Assembly (NCBI RefSeq): GCF_900129845.1
Contig: NZ_FQXB01000001.1
Span: 806,001-870,000, forward strand
Origin: Cognatiyoonia sediminum
GTDB lineage: Bacteria; Pseudomonadota; Alphaproteobacteria; Rhodobacterales; Rhodobacteraceae
Reading direction: 5' to 3'
DNA: 64,000 nucleotides
Positions 48,899-58,171 of the stretch are shown piece after piece. The notes beneath the pieces were generated by a model that was not told the DNA's origin, did not search any database, and worked only from the letters and a program-made list of their open reading frames with translations. Both the position numbers and the translations under genes were made by a program. Position 1 is the first letter of the stretch, and every line of letters starts with the position of its first letter.

Positions 48899-49570
48899 TC
48901 ACTTCTCCGCCCAATGCACTGTCGTTCCTTGCAAAATTGCCGACACTGGTGCTTCCGTCGCAGGCAGGGTTTGCGCACGTTCCAGCGCCTCTTTCTTCTC
49001 AGCCCCAACAATCACAATGTGCCTGTTGATCGCTGCGTTGATCACCTTGGCTGACAGCGTAATACGCGGTTCCGGCGCACCCGGCGCCCGCATAGCGACG
49101 AGGTTTGAATCGCCCGTCAAAGCCGCTTCAAGATTGTCTGCACCGGGAAAAATAGACGCTGTGTGCATGTCAGCCCCCATGCCCAAAAGCATGACGGAGA
49201 TCGGTGTTGCTTTCTCAATACCCGTATTCAGTTCATCGAGCATATCTTCAGGGTGCTCCGCATCCGCGTACAAAGGCACCAACGTCGCCGAGGCCGCGCG
49301 CCCTGTCAGCAACCGCCCACGCAACAACCGCGTATTGGAGCGACCCGAACCTTCGGGCACCCAGCGTTCGTCCGTCAACATCACAGACACACGGGACCAG
49401 TCCAACGGCGCACCGCAAAGACTATCGAAGACCGGCCCCGGTGTGGTGCCGCCGGGCACTGCCAACGATGCGCTGTCTTGGGTCAAGAGAACATCTTCCA
49501 GCTCGCTCGCCAAAATATCGGCGAGGCGCATCATCATCATTTCCTTGTCGGGGTACTCAATTAACTTCAT
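48899..49570 (-). CDS. pgl: 6-phosphogluconolactonase
   Basis: 223 residues. It opens 6-phosphogluconolactone to 6-phosphogluconate. [33 protein letters not shown] and [16 protein letters not shown] match the DevB-type lactonase. The start at 49570 is 4 nt after the zwf stop. Middle gene of the operon. Confidence 0.95.
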   Translation of the reverse strand: MKLIEYPDKEMMMMRLADILASELEDVLLTQDSASLAVPGGTTPGPVFDSLCGAPLDWSRVSVMLTDERWVPEGSGRSNTRLLRGRLLTGRAASATLVPLYADAEHPEDMLDELNTGIEKATPISVMLLGMGADMHTASIFPGADNLEAALTGDSNLVAMRAPGAPEPRITLSAKVINAAINRHIVIVGAEKKEALERAQTLPATEAPVSAILQGTTVHWAEK

Positions 49571-49574
49571 CTGA

Positions 49575-51029
49575 CTACCCTTTGATTTCACGCCACTTTC
49601 GGCCGTCACGGTGGATCAACAACATCGCATCTTCAGGTCCGCTTGAACCAGGTTCGTAGGTTTTTGGCACGTCATTGCGCGCTTCCCATCCCTGAATAAT
49701 CGGGTCAGTCCATTTCCAAGCCGCCTCAACTTCGTCGCCCCGCATAAAGAGCGTCTGGTTGCCGCGAATAACGTCCATGATGAGCCGCTCATAGGCATCT
49801 GGGACATCCTCCGCTTCGTCGCCTAGGGCTTCTGCAAAGGTCATATCCAGAGGGACATCGATCAAGCGCATACCACCTGGGCCCGGTTCCTTGATGGTCA
49901 CTTGCAAATCCATGCCTTCATTTGGCTGCAACCGGATGGAAAGAATATTGCGATGCCGCTTGTCATCCTCTTCAAAGATGGAATGACCAAGGTCTTTGAA
50001 CACAACGGTGATCTCTGACACACGCTCGCTCATCGCCTTGCCGGTGCGCATGTAGAACGGCACGCCAGCCCATCTCCAATTCGAGATATGGCACTTCATC
50101 GCAATGAAGCTTTCAGTAAAACTCCTAGGGTTTTCAGCGTGTTCTCGGTAACTCTTCGAGTCCTCACCGGCCTCATATTGGCCGCGCACAATGTGGTGCG
50201 GCTCGACTGGTTCCAATGCGCGAATAACCTTTAGCTTTTCGTCCCGCACGGCATCGGCGCCGAACTGACTGGGCGGTTCCATTGCGATTAAGCAGAGCAG
50301 CTGCATCAGGTGGTTTTGCACCATATCGCGCATCGCACCGGATTTATCGTAATACGCCCCGCGCCCACCAACATCGACCGTCTCGGCCACCGTGATCTGA
50401 ATGTGATCGACGTAATGATTGTTCCAAAGCGGCTCAAAGAGGACATTGCCAAACCGCACCGCCATCAGGTTTTGAACCGTTTCCTTTCCGAGATAGTGGT
50501 CGATCCGATAAATCTGATCTTCCTTGAAGTGCTCTGCGAGGGTTTCGTTGAGTTCTTGCGCCGAGGCCAAGTCGCGACCAAACGGCTTTTCAACGACGAT
50601 CCGACTGTCGCGGTCTGCAATCTTGTAGGAATGCAGACGTTCCGCAAGATCACCAAAAAGCCCCGGGCCAACTGAGAAGTAGAACGCGCGGATAACGTCA
50701 GACCTTACAAGCGCAGCAAGTTCACTCCAACCACCTTCGCCACGCGCGTCGACGGGGACATACTCAAGCCGATCTAGGAATTTCGCGATGGCCTTGGTTT
50801 CGGATTTTTCTTCCCCACCAAACTCCGCAATCGCTTCCTTGATCATCACTCGATAACCGGCACTGTCGATGTCACTTCGAGCGGCACCAATGATGCGAGA
50901 GTCTTCAGGCATCTGACCAGACAAAAAGCGTCTGAACAGGCCGGGCAAAATCTTGCGCCGAGCCAAATCCCCCGTTCCTCCAAAAATCACCAGATCAAAA
51001 GGTTCTACCGGAATGACACGAGCGACCAT
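49575..51029 (-). CDS. zwf: Glucose-6-phosphate 1-dehydrogenase
   Basis: 484 residues. It oxidises glucose-6-phosphate with NAD(P)+ at the entry to the pentose phosphate and Entner-Doudoroff routes. The N-terminal FGGTGDLARRKILPGLF is the coenzyme-binding loop, and RIDHYLGKETVQN is the substrate-binding signature. A 12-bp palindrome lies 17 nt upstream of the ATG, where a bound repressor would block expression of the operon. Confidence 0.97.
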   Translation of the reverse strand: MVARVIPVEPFDLVIFGGTGDLARRKILPGLFRRFLSGQMPEDSRIIGAARSDIDSAGYRVMIKEAIAEFGGEEKSETKAIAKFLDRLEYVPVDARGEGGWSELAALVRSDVIRAFYFSVGPGLFGDLAERLHSYKIADRDSRIVVEKPFGRDLASAQELNETLAEHFKEDQIYRIDHYLGKETVQNLMAVRFGNVLFEPLWNNHYVDHIQITVAETVDVGGRGAYYDKSGAMRDMVQNHLMQLLCLIAMEPPSQFGADAVRDEKLKVIRALEPVEPHHIVRGQYEAGEDSKSYREHAENPRSFTESFIAMKCHISNWRWAGVPFYMRTGKAMSERVSEITVVFKDLGHSIFEEDDKRHRNILSIRLQPNEGMDLQVTIKEPGPGGMRLIDVPLDMTFAEALGDEAEDVPDAYERLIMDVIRGNQTLFMRGDEVEAAWKWTDPIIQGWEARNDVPKTYEPGSSGPEDAMLLIHRDGRKWREIKG

Positions 51030-51046
51030 GGGAACTCCAAGATTTT

Positions 51047-51058
51047 GTTAGCGCTAAC
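51047..51058. promoter_or_regulatory. Operator-like palindrome at the zwf start
   Basis: GTTAGCGCTAAC is a perfect 12-bp palindrome with the AGCGCT centre shared with the AglR sites, 17 nt before zwf. It looks like a LacI-family operator for zwf-pgl-pgi. Confidence 0.6.
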
Positions 51059-51111
51059 GAGGGCCTTTTAGCAGACTGTTCGAATTAGTCTAGCGATCCC
51101 AGTTGCAAAAT

Positions 51112-51702
51112 CTATGCTTCGAGTTCGGCATCCCAATAGAGATAATCCATCCAGCTTTCGTGCAGATAATTCGGCGGAAACTTCCGCCCCATATTCATTA
51201 GTTGCCCAGATGCGGGCTGAATGGGTTTCTTTTGAAGTGACATGGACGTCTGACTAAGCAGTTTGCTGCCCTTTTTGAGATTGCACGGGCTACACGCAGC
51301 AACGACGTTTTCCCAAGACGTGATCCCACCCTTGGCACGCGGCACGACGTGGTCAAAGGTCAGATCGCCCTTGGCTCCGCAGTACTGACATTTAAATTCA
51401 TCCCTCAGAAATAAATTAAAGCGCGTGAAGGCCACGCGCTTTTGAGGTTTCACATAGTCTTTCAGAACCACCACAGAGGGTATCCTGATCGTGGTACTGG
51501 GACTGTGCACAACCTCATCATATTCGCTGACGATGTCGACCCGATCGAGCCATGCGGCTTTCACAGCGTCTTGCCACGGCCACAAAGACAATGGGTAGTA
51601 AGACAGGGGGCGATAATCCGCGTTCAGAACCAACGCAGGGAAATGCTTTAACGCCCTGGGTTCACGCACAAATTCCGTCCTGAAATCTCCGTCCATGGTC
51701 AT
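51112..51702 (-). CDS. HNH endonuclease family protein
   Basis: 196 residues. The zinc and catalytic region reads KCQYCG, then LTFDHVVPRAKGG, then ACSPCNLKKG, a complete HNH with two CxxC pairs. The N-terminal part (FPALVLNADYRPLSYYPLSLW) is the usual leader of these chromosomal HNH proteins. They are common housekeeping-type genes in alphaproteobacteria, of unclear role, and nothing nearby suggests a mobile element or restriction system. Two ATGs (51702 and 51696) are possible starts. Confidence 0.9.
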   Translation of the reverse strand: MTMDGDFRTEFVREPRALKHFPALVLNADYRPLSYYPLSLWPWQDAVKAAWLDRVDIVSEYDEVVHSPSTTIRIPSVVVLKDYVKPQKRVAFTRFNLFLRDEFKCQYCGAKGDLTFDHVVPRAKGGITSWENVVAACSPCNLKKGSKLLSQTSMSLQKKPIQPASGQLMNMGRKFPPNYLHESWMDYLYWDAELEA

Positions 51703-51872
51703 AAGTACCCTTACTCTGTCGCCTCAGGGCCTCAGAGCGGGGTTCCCGCCTCGGGCCGCTTGCCTTTGACTATATCTGGTAGATTGCGAAGAACAACAGC
51801 CAAATGTAGTCCCTTTTGACGCAGGCATATCCGCGCCATGTGACGGTTTGATGAAGCCCCCTTCAAAACGAC

Positions 51873-51896
51873 GAAAGCCGCCCTGAGGCGGCTTTC
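51873..51896. terminator. Terminator downstream of the TRAP operon
   Basis: GAAAGCCGCC-CTGA-GGCGGCTTTC is a perfect 10-bp stem with a 4-nt loop, 28 nt after the large-permease stop. On the minus strand it is followed by a T-rich stretch. It isolates the TRAP genes from the HNH gene. Confidence 0.8.
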
Positions 51897-51924
51897 AATT
51901 TGTTCGACGTTCGCTGCTACGCGG

Positions 51925-54279
51925 TTACTGCAACAGGTTTGGAATGATCGTCACCACCGCAGGGAATGCTGCCAGTAGCGCAAGGCCCAGAACCTGGATA
52001 CCGATAAAAGGTAGTACGCCGCGATAGATCTGACCTGTGGTGATCTCCTTCGGAGCCACGCCCCGCAAGTAGAACAACGCAAATCCAAACGGCGGCGTCA
52101 GGAACGACGTCTGCAGGTTCACCGCAATCATGATCGTCACCCACTTCGGATCGAAGGTACCGCCATAGATAACCGGCCCCACAATCGGGATTACGATGTA
52201 GATGATCTCTAGGAAGTCGAGAACAAAGCCGAGAATAAACAGCACCAACATCACGATGATGAAGACCGTCCATTCGGATGTGAAGGATTTCAAGAACTGC
52301 TGGATATAGTGCTCACCACCGAATGAGATCAGGACGAGGTTCAGCAACTGTGATCCGATCAAAATGGTGAAGACCATCGAGGTCACTTTCGCGGTCTCAC
52401 GGACCACTGGCGTCAGCACGCCGCCTGCCCACAACGTCCAGCAGCACCACAGGATGCCAAACATGGAAAAGAGGAACGCACCGAAGGCAACAAAAAAGGC
52501 CACATAGTTCTCGAACAGAACAACCTCTTGCCCAAGGCGCATGTCGAAGTTCACGCCGACCAGCAGCATTGTCACGATAGCCGCAGCCGTCCAGAGCACC
52601 ATGCGCCCGTCGCGACCTTCATCCTGGAGTTTGCGGAAGGCGGCGAGCATAATCGCACCACCCGCACCAAGCGCCGCAGCAGGTGTTGGGTTTGTAATCC
52701 CGCCAAGGATCGAACCAAGCACAGCGACGATCAGAACCAACGGTGGGAAGACCACGCGCAGGATTTCATTGCTGAAGATCCTCACCGCCGCGGCTTTCAG
52801 CCCTTGGAAGGCAATGATCAAAGGAATGGCGATCAACAATGTTGTCGCGCCAGGCGTCGTAAGCGGCCCGATGAACAACAGGTCAACGACCAAGATCAAA
52901 CCAACACCAATGGCACCAGTAATGATTGGACGCTGATCTCTCGACGGTGTGACCCCGCGTGCGAGGACAAGAACAAGACCCAGCAACAATGCACCGATGG
53001 TGAGACCAGTTCCTAGAGGTGCAGCAGCCTCAATCCGTTCTTCGACAAGGGCCTGTCGCTCTTCCTCACTTAACTCTCGAGCTTGCGCGACACCACCAGC
53101 TTCGTCGATCGCTGCCTGTTCTGCCAACGCTTGATCCCAAGCGTCTTGCCCGTGCAATTCAATCATAGAGGCCGCGCATTCGTCACCGACGTTGGTACGG
53201 AGGGAAGCGGTCTGCCCCGCGTCGGTATAACTATCCACGATGACTGATTGAGAGCCGATCAGGTTGGCTTGGCTTCCTACAATCACAAAGCCAATCAACA
53301 GTATCGGCATGGCAAGGAACCATGTCAGACTATCGCGTCGTGTGATGACTTCATCACCAGCCGCGCCGCCCATTGGAACAGCAGGCGCTTTGGACGGGTT
53401 CAGCAGCGCGTAGCCAAACGCATATGCCGCGTATAGGCCGGCCAGAAGGATGCCGGGCAAAAGCGCCGCTTGGAACAATGTTCCAACAGAAACAACTGCA
53501 GGCTCACCTAGAAGCGTCAAAGCGTCTGAGCACCCGGCAAGCTGTGCTCGGTCTTCCTGAGCCGCTGAATAGAGGTCGCCCGCCAAAGTACCGAGCAAAA
53601 CGATCACGATCGACGGTGGAATGATTTGACCGAGCGTACCGGACGCGGCGATCACACCTGTTGAAAGCTCGGGTGAATACCCATTCTTCAGCATGGTCGG
53701 AAGCGCAAGCAGGCCCATGGTCACAACCGTCGCGCCAACGATACCGGTGGAGGCTGCAAGGAACGCACCCACGATAACGATGGACACAGCCAAACCGCCT
53801 GGCAGCGGCCCAAAGACCTTGGCCATCGTGGTCAGCAGTTCGTCGGCGATGCGGGACCGTTCCAGCGTGATGCCCATCATCACGAACATCAAAACCGCGA
53901 GAAGAGTTTCGATAGATTGCCCGGCCAGAACACGCTCGTTCATACGGTTCACAACGAAGGACACGTTGCGGTCCAGCGCCTGTTCCCAACCATTCGGGAA
54001 CAAGGCCGTTGCGTATCGCGGCAAATCCGGGTGGGTAAAGACCGAGACCGCGTCTGGTTTCGCCCCCTCTGCTATGATCGCCTTATAGGCGTCCGTTGTT
54101 CGATCGATCGCGAAGTGCGTCAAAAGACCGCCACCGTCGAGGATCGCAATGATTGTGAAAGAGATCGCGGCGGCGCCGCCAATCGCAAAGGCAACCGGGA
54201 ACCCTGATAGGATCGCTCCGAAAAGCGTCAGGAATACAATGATCAGGCCAATTTCTACGCCATCAAGTCCGAAAAGCAT
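51925..54279 (-). CDS. TRAP transporter large permease, enlarged type
   Basis: 784 residues, nearly twice the ~430 of standard DctM. The DctM core is present (GVIAASGTLGQIIPPSIVIVLLG, LGGITNPTPAAALGAGGA, NLQTSFLTPPFGFALFYLRG). It is interrupted by a periplasmic segment near residues 50-115, an acidic helical segment near 350-430 (EERQALVEERIEA) and additional helices. It works with DctQ and DctP to import a solute by a sodium or proton gradient. The partner binding protein resembles the 2-oxo-acid type. Last gene of the dctP-Q-M transcript. Confidence 0.9.
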   Translation of the reverse strand: MLFGLDGVEIGLIIVFLTLFGAILSGFPVAFAIGGAAAISFTIIAILDGGGLLTHFAIDRTTDAYKAIIAEGAKPDAVSVFTHPDLPRYATALFPNGWEQALDRNVSFVVNRMNERVLAGQSIETLLAVLMFVMMGITLERSRIADELLTTMAKVFGPLPGGLAVSIVIVGAFLAASTGIVGATVVTMGLLALPTMLKNGYSPELSTGVIAASGTLGQIIPPSIVIVLLGTLAGDLYSAAQEDRAQLAGCSDALTLLGEPAVVSVGTLFQAALLPGILLAGLYAAYAFGYALLNPSKAPAVPMGGAAGDEVITRRDSLTWFLAMPILLIGFVIVGSQANLIGSQSVIVDSYTDAGQTASLRTNVGDECAASMIELHGQDAWDQALAEQAAIDEAGGVAQARELSEEERQALVEERIEAAAPLGTGLTIGALLLGLVLVLARGVTPSRDQRPIITGAIGVGLILVVDLLFIGPLTTPGATTLLIAIPLIIAFQGLKAAAVRIFSNEILRVVFPPLVLIVAVLGSILGGITNPTPAAALGAGGAIMLAAFRKLQDEGRDGRMVLWTAAAIVTMLLVGVNFDMRLGQEVVLFENYVAFFVAFGAFLFSMFGILWCCWTLWAGGVLTPVVRETAKVTSMVFTILIGSQLLNLVLISFGGEHYIQQFLKSFTSEWTVFIIVMLVLFILGFVLDFLEIIYIVIPIVGPVIYGGTFDPKWVTIMIAVNLQTSFLTPPFGFALFYLRGVAPKEITTGQIYRGVLPFIGIQVLGLALLAAFPAVVTIIPNLLQ

Positions 54280-54291
54280 CTGTCTTAGCCC

Positions 54292-55311
54292 TTAGTGAAT
54301 TTCTGCTACAAGCTCAGCTTGCGGATCGCCCAGCTGATCTTTGTCGAGGTATTTGCCTTCGCTCTCCTCGCCCTCCTTCCGCTCGAGGTAAGAGCGATAG
54401 AAGAACGCGACCGCCTGCAAGATCACCAAAATCGTGAAGGCGACTAAAAGGACCTTAAACAGGAAGTAGGCGTTGAACCCATTTGGTGAGAAGCCGATCG
54501 TCTCAACGTTGAACTTCAACGCGCGCGCCTTGTTCAACAGACTATCGAGGTCTTTCGACGCATCTGAAGCGGACAGCTTCGGAGTCACCATATGGCGCCA
54601 CAGGAAGAACCAGCCGTAGAAGTATGTCAGCAAGGCTGCGGGGATCATAAAGACGATACTACCGAACATGTCGATCAGACGCTTTGTGCGGAATTTTACC
54701 GCGGAATAGACCAAATCGACCCGCACATGTCCGCCCTGCACGAACGTATAAGAGACGCACATACAAACAATCATGGCGTTGTAGAACTTTAGTTCTTCCG
54801 ACCACCAACTCACGTCATAGGTCACTGTTTTGCCAAGCCCGATACTGATCTCTGACACGGCAAACACACGTTGCATGAAGATGATGACGATCTGTTGCAG
54901 CACCATCAAAAGGCCGGCCCAAGCAAAGAAACGCCCTATCCCATTCGCAAACCCTTCGAGGCCGCGGACACAGGCCCACATGAAGGAGTTACGGAAAAGC
55001 CCGATGATTGTTGTCACGAGGAAGATGAAGAAAAGAACAAAGAAAAATTCCCAAGACGCGCCGTAGTAGACAAAGCGGATCAAGGACTGAGCTGCTTCGA
55101 GGTCCTGGATCTTCTGGTCCAGCGACACGTGTCCCAGCCAACCAAGCCAAGAGGATGGATTGGAAAGTGCTGCGACCAAATTGTATGGAGCCTCTACAAG
55201 TCCGCCAGCGACGAATTGGATGCCCCCACTTTCTTGGAATTTTTCAAGACAGCTAATTGTGTCTTCTGCGTTCGCGCGGAAAAAGCCTGAACAGGCGATC
55301 TCTTCTTCCAT
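54292..55311 (-). CDS. TRAP transporter small permease, enlarged type
   Basis: 339 residues against ~170 for ordinary DctQ. An N-terminal extension of about 130 residues includes its own membrane helix (ASWEFFFVLFFIFLVTTIIG). The DctQ four-helix part follows (FAWAGLLMVLQQIVIIFM, CVSYTFVQGGHVRVDLVY with the usual HVRVD-type motif, IVFMIPAALLTYFYGWFFL). The C-terminus is charged. It lies 12 nt upstream of the large permease. Confidence 0.88.
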   Translation of the reverse strand: MEEEIACSGFFRANAEDTISCLEKFQESGGIQFVAGGLVEAPYNLVAALSNPSSWLGWLGHVSLDQKIQDLEAAQSLIRFVYYGASWEFFFVLFFIFLVTTIIGLFRNSFMWACVRGLEGFANGIGRFFAWAGLLMVLQQIVIIFMQRVFAVSEISIGLGKTVTYDVSWWSEELKFYNAMIVCMCVSYTFVQGGHVRVDLVYSAVKFRTKRLIDMFGSIVFMIPAALLTYFYGWFFLWRHMVTPKLSASDASKDLDSLLNKARALKFNVETIGFSPNGFNAYFLFKVLLVAFTILVILQAVAFFYRSYLERKEGEESEGKYLDKDQLGDPQAELVAEIH

Positions 55312-55380
55312 CGAAGCCCCCGAGTTGTACGGGGATCAGACCGACCCGCACCGTACGAAATTATTGGAAAGAGTTTGGAT

Positions 55381-55402
55381 GGGCCCGCCCTGAAGCAGGC
55401 CC
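55381..55402 (-). promoter_or_regulatory. Intercistronic hairpin between dctP and dctQ
   Basis: GGGCCCGC and GCAGGCCC form a stem with one internal mismatch and a 6-nt loop, 14 nt after the binding-protein stop. Its place resembles the aglE hairpin and may keep dctP mRNA more abundant than the permease mRNA. Confidence 0.55.
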
Positions 55403-55416
55403 AAACATTTTGGCGA

Positions 55417-56499
55417 TTAGCCCATGACGCGGTCACGCTGGGCGCGGTATGCGCCTTCGGAACGCTGAATCCAGCCGGAAGAGGCCTGCATGGATTCGTT
55501 GTAGTCTGCGCGCAGACGGTCATAAAGATCGTCACCTGCATACTGGTCCATAGTCTCAGCAGCTGCTGTGCCCATGGCATCCCAAACGCTGTCAGGGAAT
55601 TCCAGAACTTTAACACCACCGGCCTGCAGACGCTGAAGCGCTGCACCGTTGTTGTTCATGAACTGTGCAAGGTTCCACTGGTGTGCTTCTGCCGCTGCGA
55701 TCTCGATGATCTTCTGGTGTGCTGGGGACAGCTCATTGAAGACGTCGAGGTTTGTTGCGAGGGACAGAGCCGCACCTGGCTCGTGCATACCAGCTGTGTA
55801 GTAGAACTTTGTGATTTCCTGGAAACCAGCTTTTTCGTCAGCCCATGGGCCGATCCACTCAGTTCCGTCGATCGCGCCAGACGCAAGCGCCTGATACACT
55901 TCAGCACCTGGAAGGTTCTGTACGGACGCACCCATACGGCCAAGGGCCTGACCACCCAGACCTGGCATACGGAACTTCAGACCTTGGAAATCTTCTGGGC
56001 CTGCGATCTCTTTCGCGAACCAGCCACCAGCCTGTGGACCTGTATTACCAGCCAAGAAGGACTTCAGACCAAAAATCTCGCCCAGCTCATCGTGGTATGC
56101 ACGGCCGTTGCCGTTGTAGTACCAGTTCATGATTTCGCCTGGCGTCATACCGAATGGTACGGATGTGAAGAAGGCATAACCTGGGTGCTGACCGACAAAG
56201 TAGTAGTCCGCACCGTGGTACATATCGGCCTGACCGGATGTCACCGCGTCAAACACTTCGAACGCGCCGACGAGTTCACCAGCCGCTTTCAGATCAATTG
56301 TCAGGCTGCCGTCAGACATTGCTGTGATTGTATCAGCAGCGCGCTGTGCTGCGTCATGCACACCTGCAAGGCCGCGGCCCCAAGTTGTGACAAGTGTCAG
56401 CGTCCGGTTGCCCTGTGCATATGCAGGTGCTGCCAATGCTGACGCAGCTGCGGCTGTCCCACCGAGTGCTGCTTTGCCTAGAAAAGAACGACGATCCAT
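55417..56499 (-). CDS. TRAP transporter substrate-binding protein, TakP (2-oxo acid) type
   Basis: 360 residues with a twin-arginine signal (MDRRSFLGKAALGG, cleavage near AYAQ). The mature protein shares GNTGPQAGGWFAKEI, FQGLKFRMPGLGGQ and GTEWIGPWADEKAGF with the 2-oxo-acid-binding protein TakP. Mannitol- or lactate-type ligands remain possible. GGAGG precedes the ATG at 56499. The 46 in-frame codons upstream run into the intergenic region and were excluded. First gene of the transcript and divergent from a two-component system. Confidence 0.92.
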   Translation of the reverse strand: MDRRSFLGKAALGGTAAAASALAAPAYAQGNRTLTLVTTWGRGLAGVHDAAQRAADTITAMSDGSLTIDLKAAGELVGAFEVFDAVTSGQADMYHGADYYFVGQHPGYAFFTSVPFGMTPGEIMNWYYNGNGRAYHDELGEIFGLKSFLAGNTGPQAGGWFAKEIAGPEDFQGLKFRMPGLGGQALGRMGASVQNLPGAEVYQALASGAIDGTEWIGPWADEKAGFQEITKFYYTAGMHEPGAALSLATNLDVFNELSPAHQKIIEIAAAEAHQWNLAQFMNNNGAALQRLQAGGVKVLEFPDSVWDAMGTAAAETMDQYAGDDLYDRLRADYNESMQASSGWIQRSEGAYRAQRDRVMG

Positions 56500-56572
56500 G
56501 AATTTCCTCCCATTAGGTTCCGTCACCCGTGACTCCGTTATGGAGTCCGAGCGGATCATTTCGTAGGCGAAA

Positions 56573-56727
56573 GTTAGCGCAGGACAGGTTTTTGGCAAAT
56601 CCGTAGTACTGCGTAGTTTTGACGCTTTTGTCACCAAATCTTACCAATTTCGCAAATATGTTGGGCGCTAACACAACCGTCAGTTTGTTGATTCGAGAAG
56701 ATTCGAATTTGATTCGCTGCTGATTCC
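56573..56727. promoter_or_regulatory. Repeat-rich control region between TRAP and two-component genes
   Basis: Three repeat sets lie here. GTTAGCGC (56573-56580) and GCGCTAAC (56665-56672) form a distant inverted repeat. CGTAGT occurs at 56602 and 56612, exactly 10 bp apart. GATTC(G/C) occurs at 56690, 56700, 56711 and 56722, at 10-11-bp pitch. Such phased repeats are typical of response-regulator binding. Confidence 0.5.
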
Positions 56728-56743
56728 CGCGTACCCAAGGCCT

Positions 56744-58171
56744 ATGGTTCAGCTCTTTGCGCGCATCCGAAATTGGTTCGACTTCAGTTATGGTCAGAAG
56801 GTCTTTCTTCTGGCAACGGTTCCGCTCGTCCTCGCTGTTACCCTGATTTCTTTGGTCGTCACCAGCCAGTCGCGGCAACTCGCCGAACGCGAGATTGCGG
56901 TACTCGAAAGTCAGTTGATTCAGGCAAAGCAAGACGAACTAAAGAACTACTTATCCATCGCTAGAACCGCCGTCGTGAACACCTACGGTCGCGCGGCACC
57001 CGATGACGAAGAAGCGAAGCTCGCCGTCAGTCGAGAACTAGCGGCTATGCTCTATGGCCAAGATGGGTATTTCTTCGTATTCGACTATGACGGCATGAAC
57101 CTCGTCGCCCCTCGGCAAACCGACTTGATCAACAAGAATTGGAGCGGGTTGGAAGACGGCAACGGCATTCCGATCACCGATGAACTCATCCGGATTGCCC
57201 GAACCGGCGGCGGATATCACAGCTTTGAGTGGCCAAAGCCTTCGACAGGCGAACTCGGCCAGATGGTCGTTTACGTCAACGGTCTGCAAGATTGGCGCTG
57301 GGTCGTGGGAACAGGCATTTTTATCGATGATGTTGTTGAAAGTGTTGCCGCTGCGCGAGCAGACGTCGAAGACCGTATCAATCGGACATCCTTCTATATC
57401 TTAATCATTGCATCGATCGCTGTATTGGGCGTTTTCCTATCAGGCCTCGTTCTCAACATCCGCGAACGGCGACTGGCCGACGTCAAACTCAAAGCGCTGA
57501 CCCAGCGGATCATCGACACGCAGGAAGAAGAACGCAGCCGCGTCGCGCGCGAACTTCACGACGGCATCAGCCAGATGCTCGTCGGTGTACGCTATGCACT
57601 CGAATTGACACGTCGCCGCATCGGTTTGGGTGATGAACGTTCCGGCGAAAGCCTAGAGAAAGGGATCGACGGGTTGGGCGAGGCTATCCAAGAAGTCCGA
57701 CGGATCAGTCGCGACCTGCGCCCCGGCGTGCTGGATGACCTTGGCCTTGGCCCTGCTCTTCAAGCGCTAACGGATGATTTCAGCACGCGCACCTCTATCG
57801 ATGTCGAGTTTGAAACCGTTGTCTTCCGCAACCGCCTCGATCAGGAAGCCCGGATCGCCCTTTACCGCATCGCGCAAGAGGCCCTCACGAACATCGAGCG
57901 CCACGCGCAGGCCTCCCATGTGTCTGTCTCGCTCAAAGGTAACAGACGCGGCGCCCTGCTCCGCATCTCCGATGATGGCACTGGCATGGTTTGGCCCGCC
58001 GCCGCGCGCGGGCGCGTGTCAGGGCTCGGATTGCGAAACATGCAAGAACGCATCGAACAGATCGGCGGCAGTCTTCGCGTTATGTCTTCAGAAGACGGCA
58101 CGACCATTGACGCCCAAGTACCATTAACGCACATGCTGCGCCCACAAGACCCCCAGAAGGAAAGCGCATGA
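56744..58171 (+). CDS. Cache-domain sensor histidine kinase, NarL/DegS type
   Basis: 475 residues. The first membrane helix is at about 20-40, an extracytoplasmic single-cache domain at 41-215 (QDGYFFVFDYDGMNLVAPRQ, QDWRWVVGTGIFIDDV), and the second helix at 217-237. A HisKA_3 dimerisation domain has the phospho-acceptor H272 in RVARELHDGISQML. The HATPase carries ALTNIERHA, DDGTGM and GLGLRNMQERI. Cache domains of this kind sense small carboxylates. Coupled to the next gene by an ATGA and divergent from the TRAP operon, so it likely senses the TRAP substrate. Confidence 0.93.
   Translation: MVQLFARIRNWFDFSYGQKVFLLATVPLVLAVTLISLVVTSQSRQLAEREIAVLESQLIQAKQDELKNYLSIARTAVVNTYGRAAPDDEEAKLAVSRELAAMLYGQDGYFFVFDYDGMNLVAPRQTDLINKNWSGLEDGNGIPITDELIRIARTGGGYHSFEWPKPSTGELGQMVVYVNGLQDWRWVVGTGIFIDDVVESVAAARADVEDRINRTSFYILIIASIAVLGVFLSGLVLNIRERRLADVKLKALTQRIIDTQEEERSRVARELHDGISQMLVGVRYALELTRRRIGLGDERSGESLEKGIDGLGEAIQEVRRISRDLRPGVLDDLGLGPALQALTDDFSTRTSIDVEFETVVFRNRLDQEARIALYRIAQEALTNIERHAQASHVSVSLKGNRRGALLRISDDGTGMVWPAAARGRVSGLGLRNMQERIEQIGGSLRVMSSEDGTTIDAQVPLTHMLRPQDPQKESA

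Noticed and set aside
55375-56442. A 355-codon open frame on the plus strand opposite dctP
   Set aside because: It is antisense to a full-length TRAP binding protein with a Tat signal and all family motifs. Its translation is rich in Cys, His and Trp without recognisable domains.
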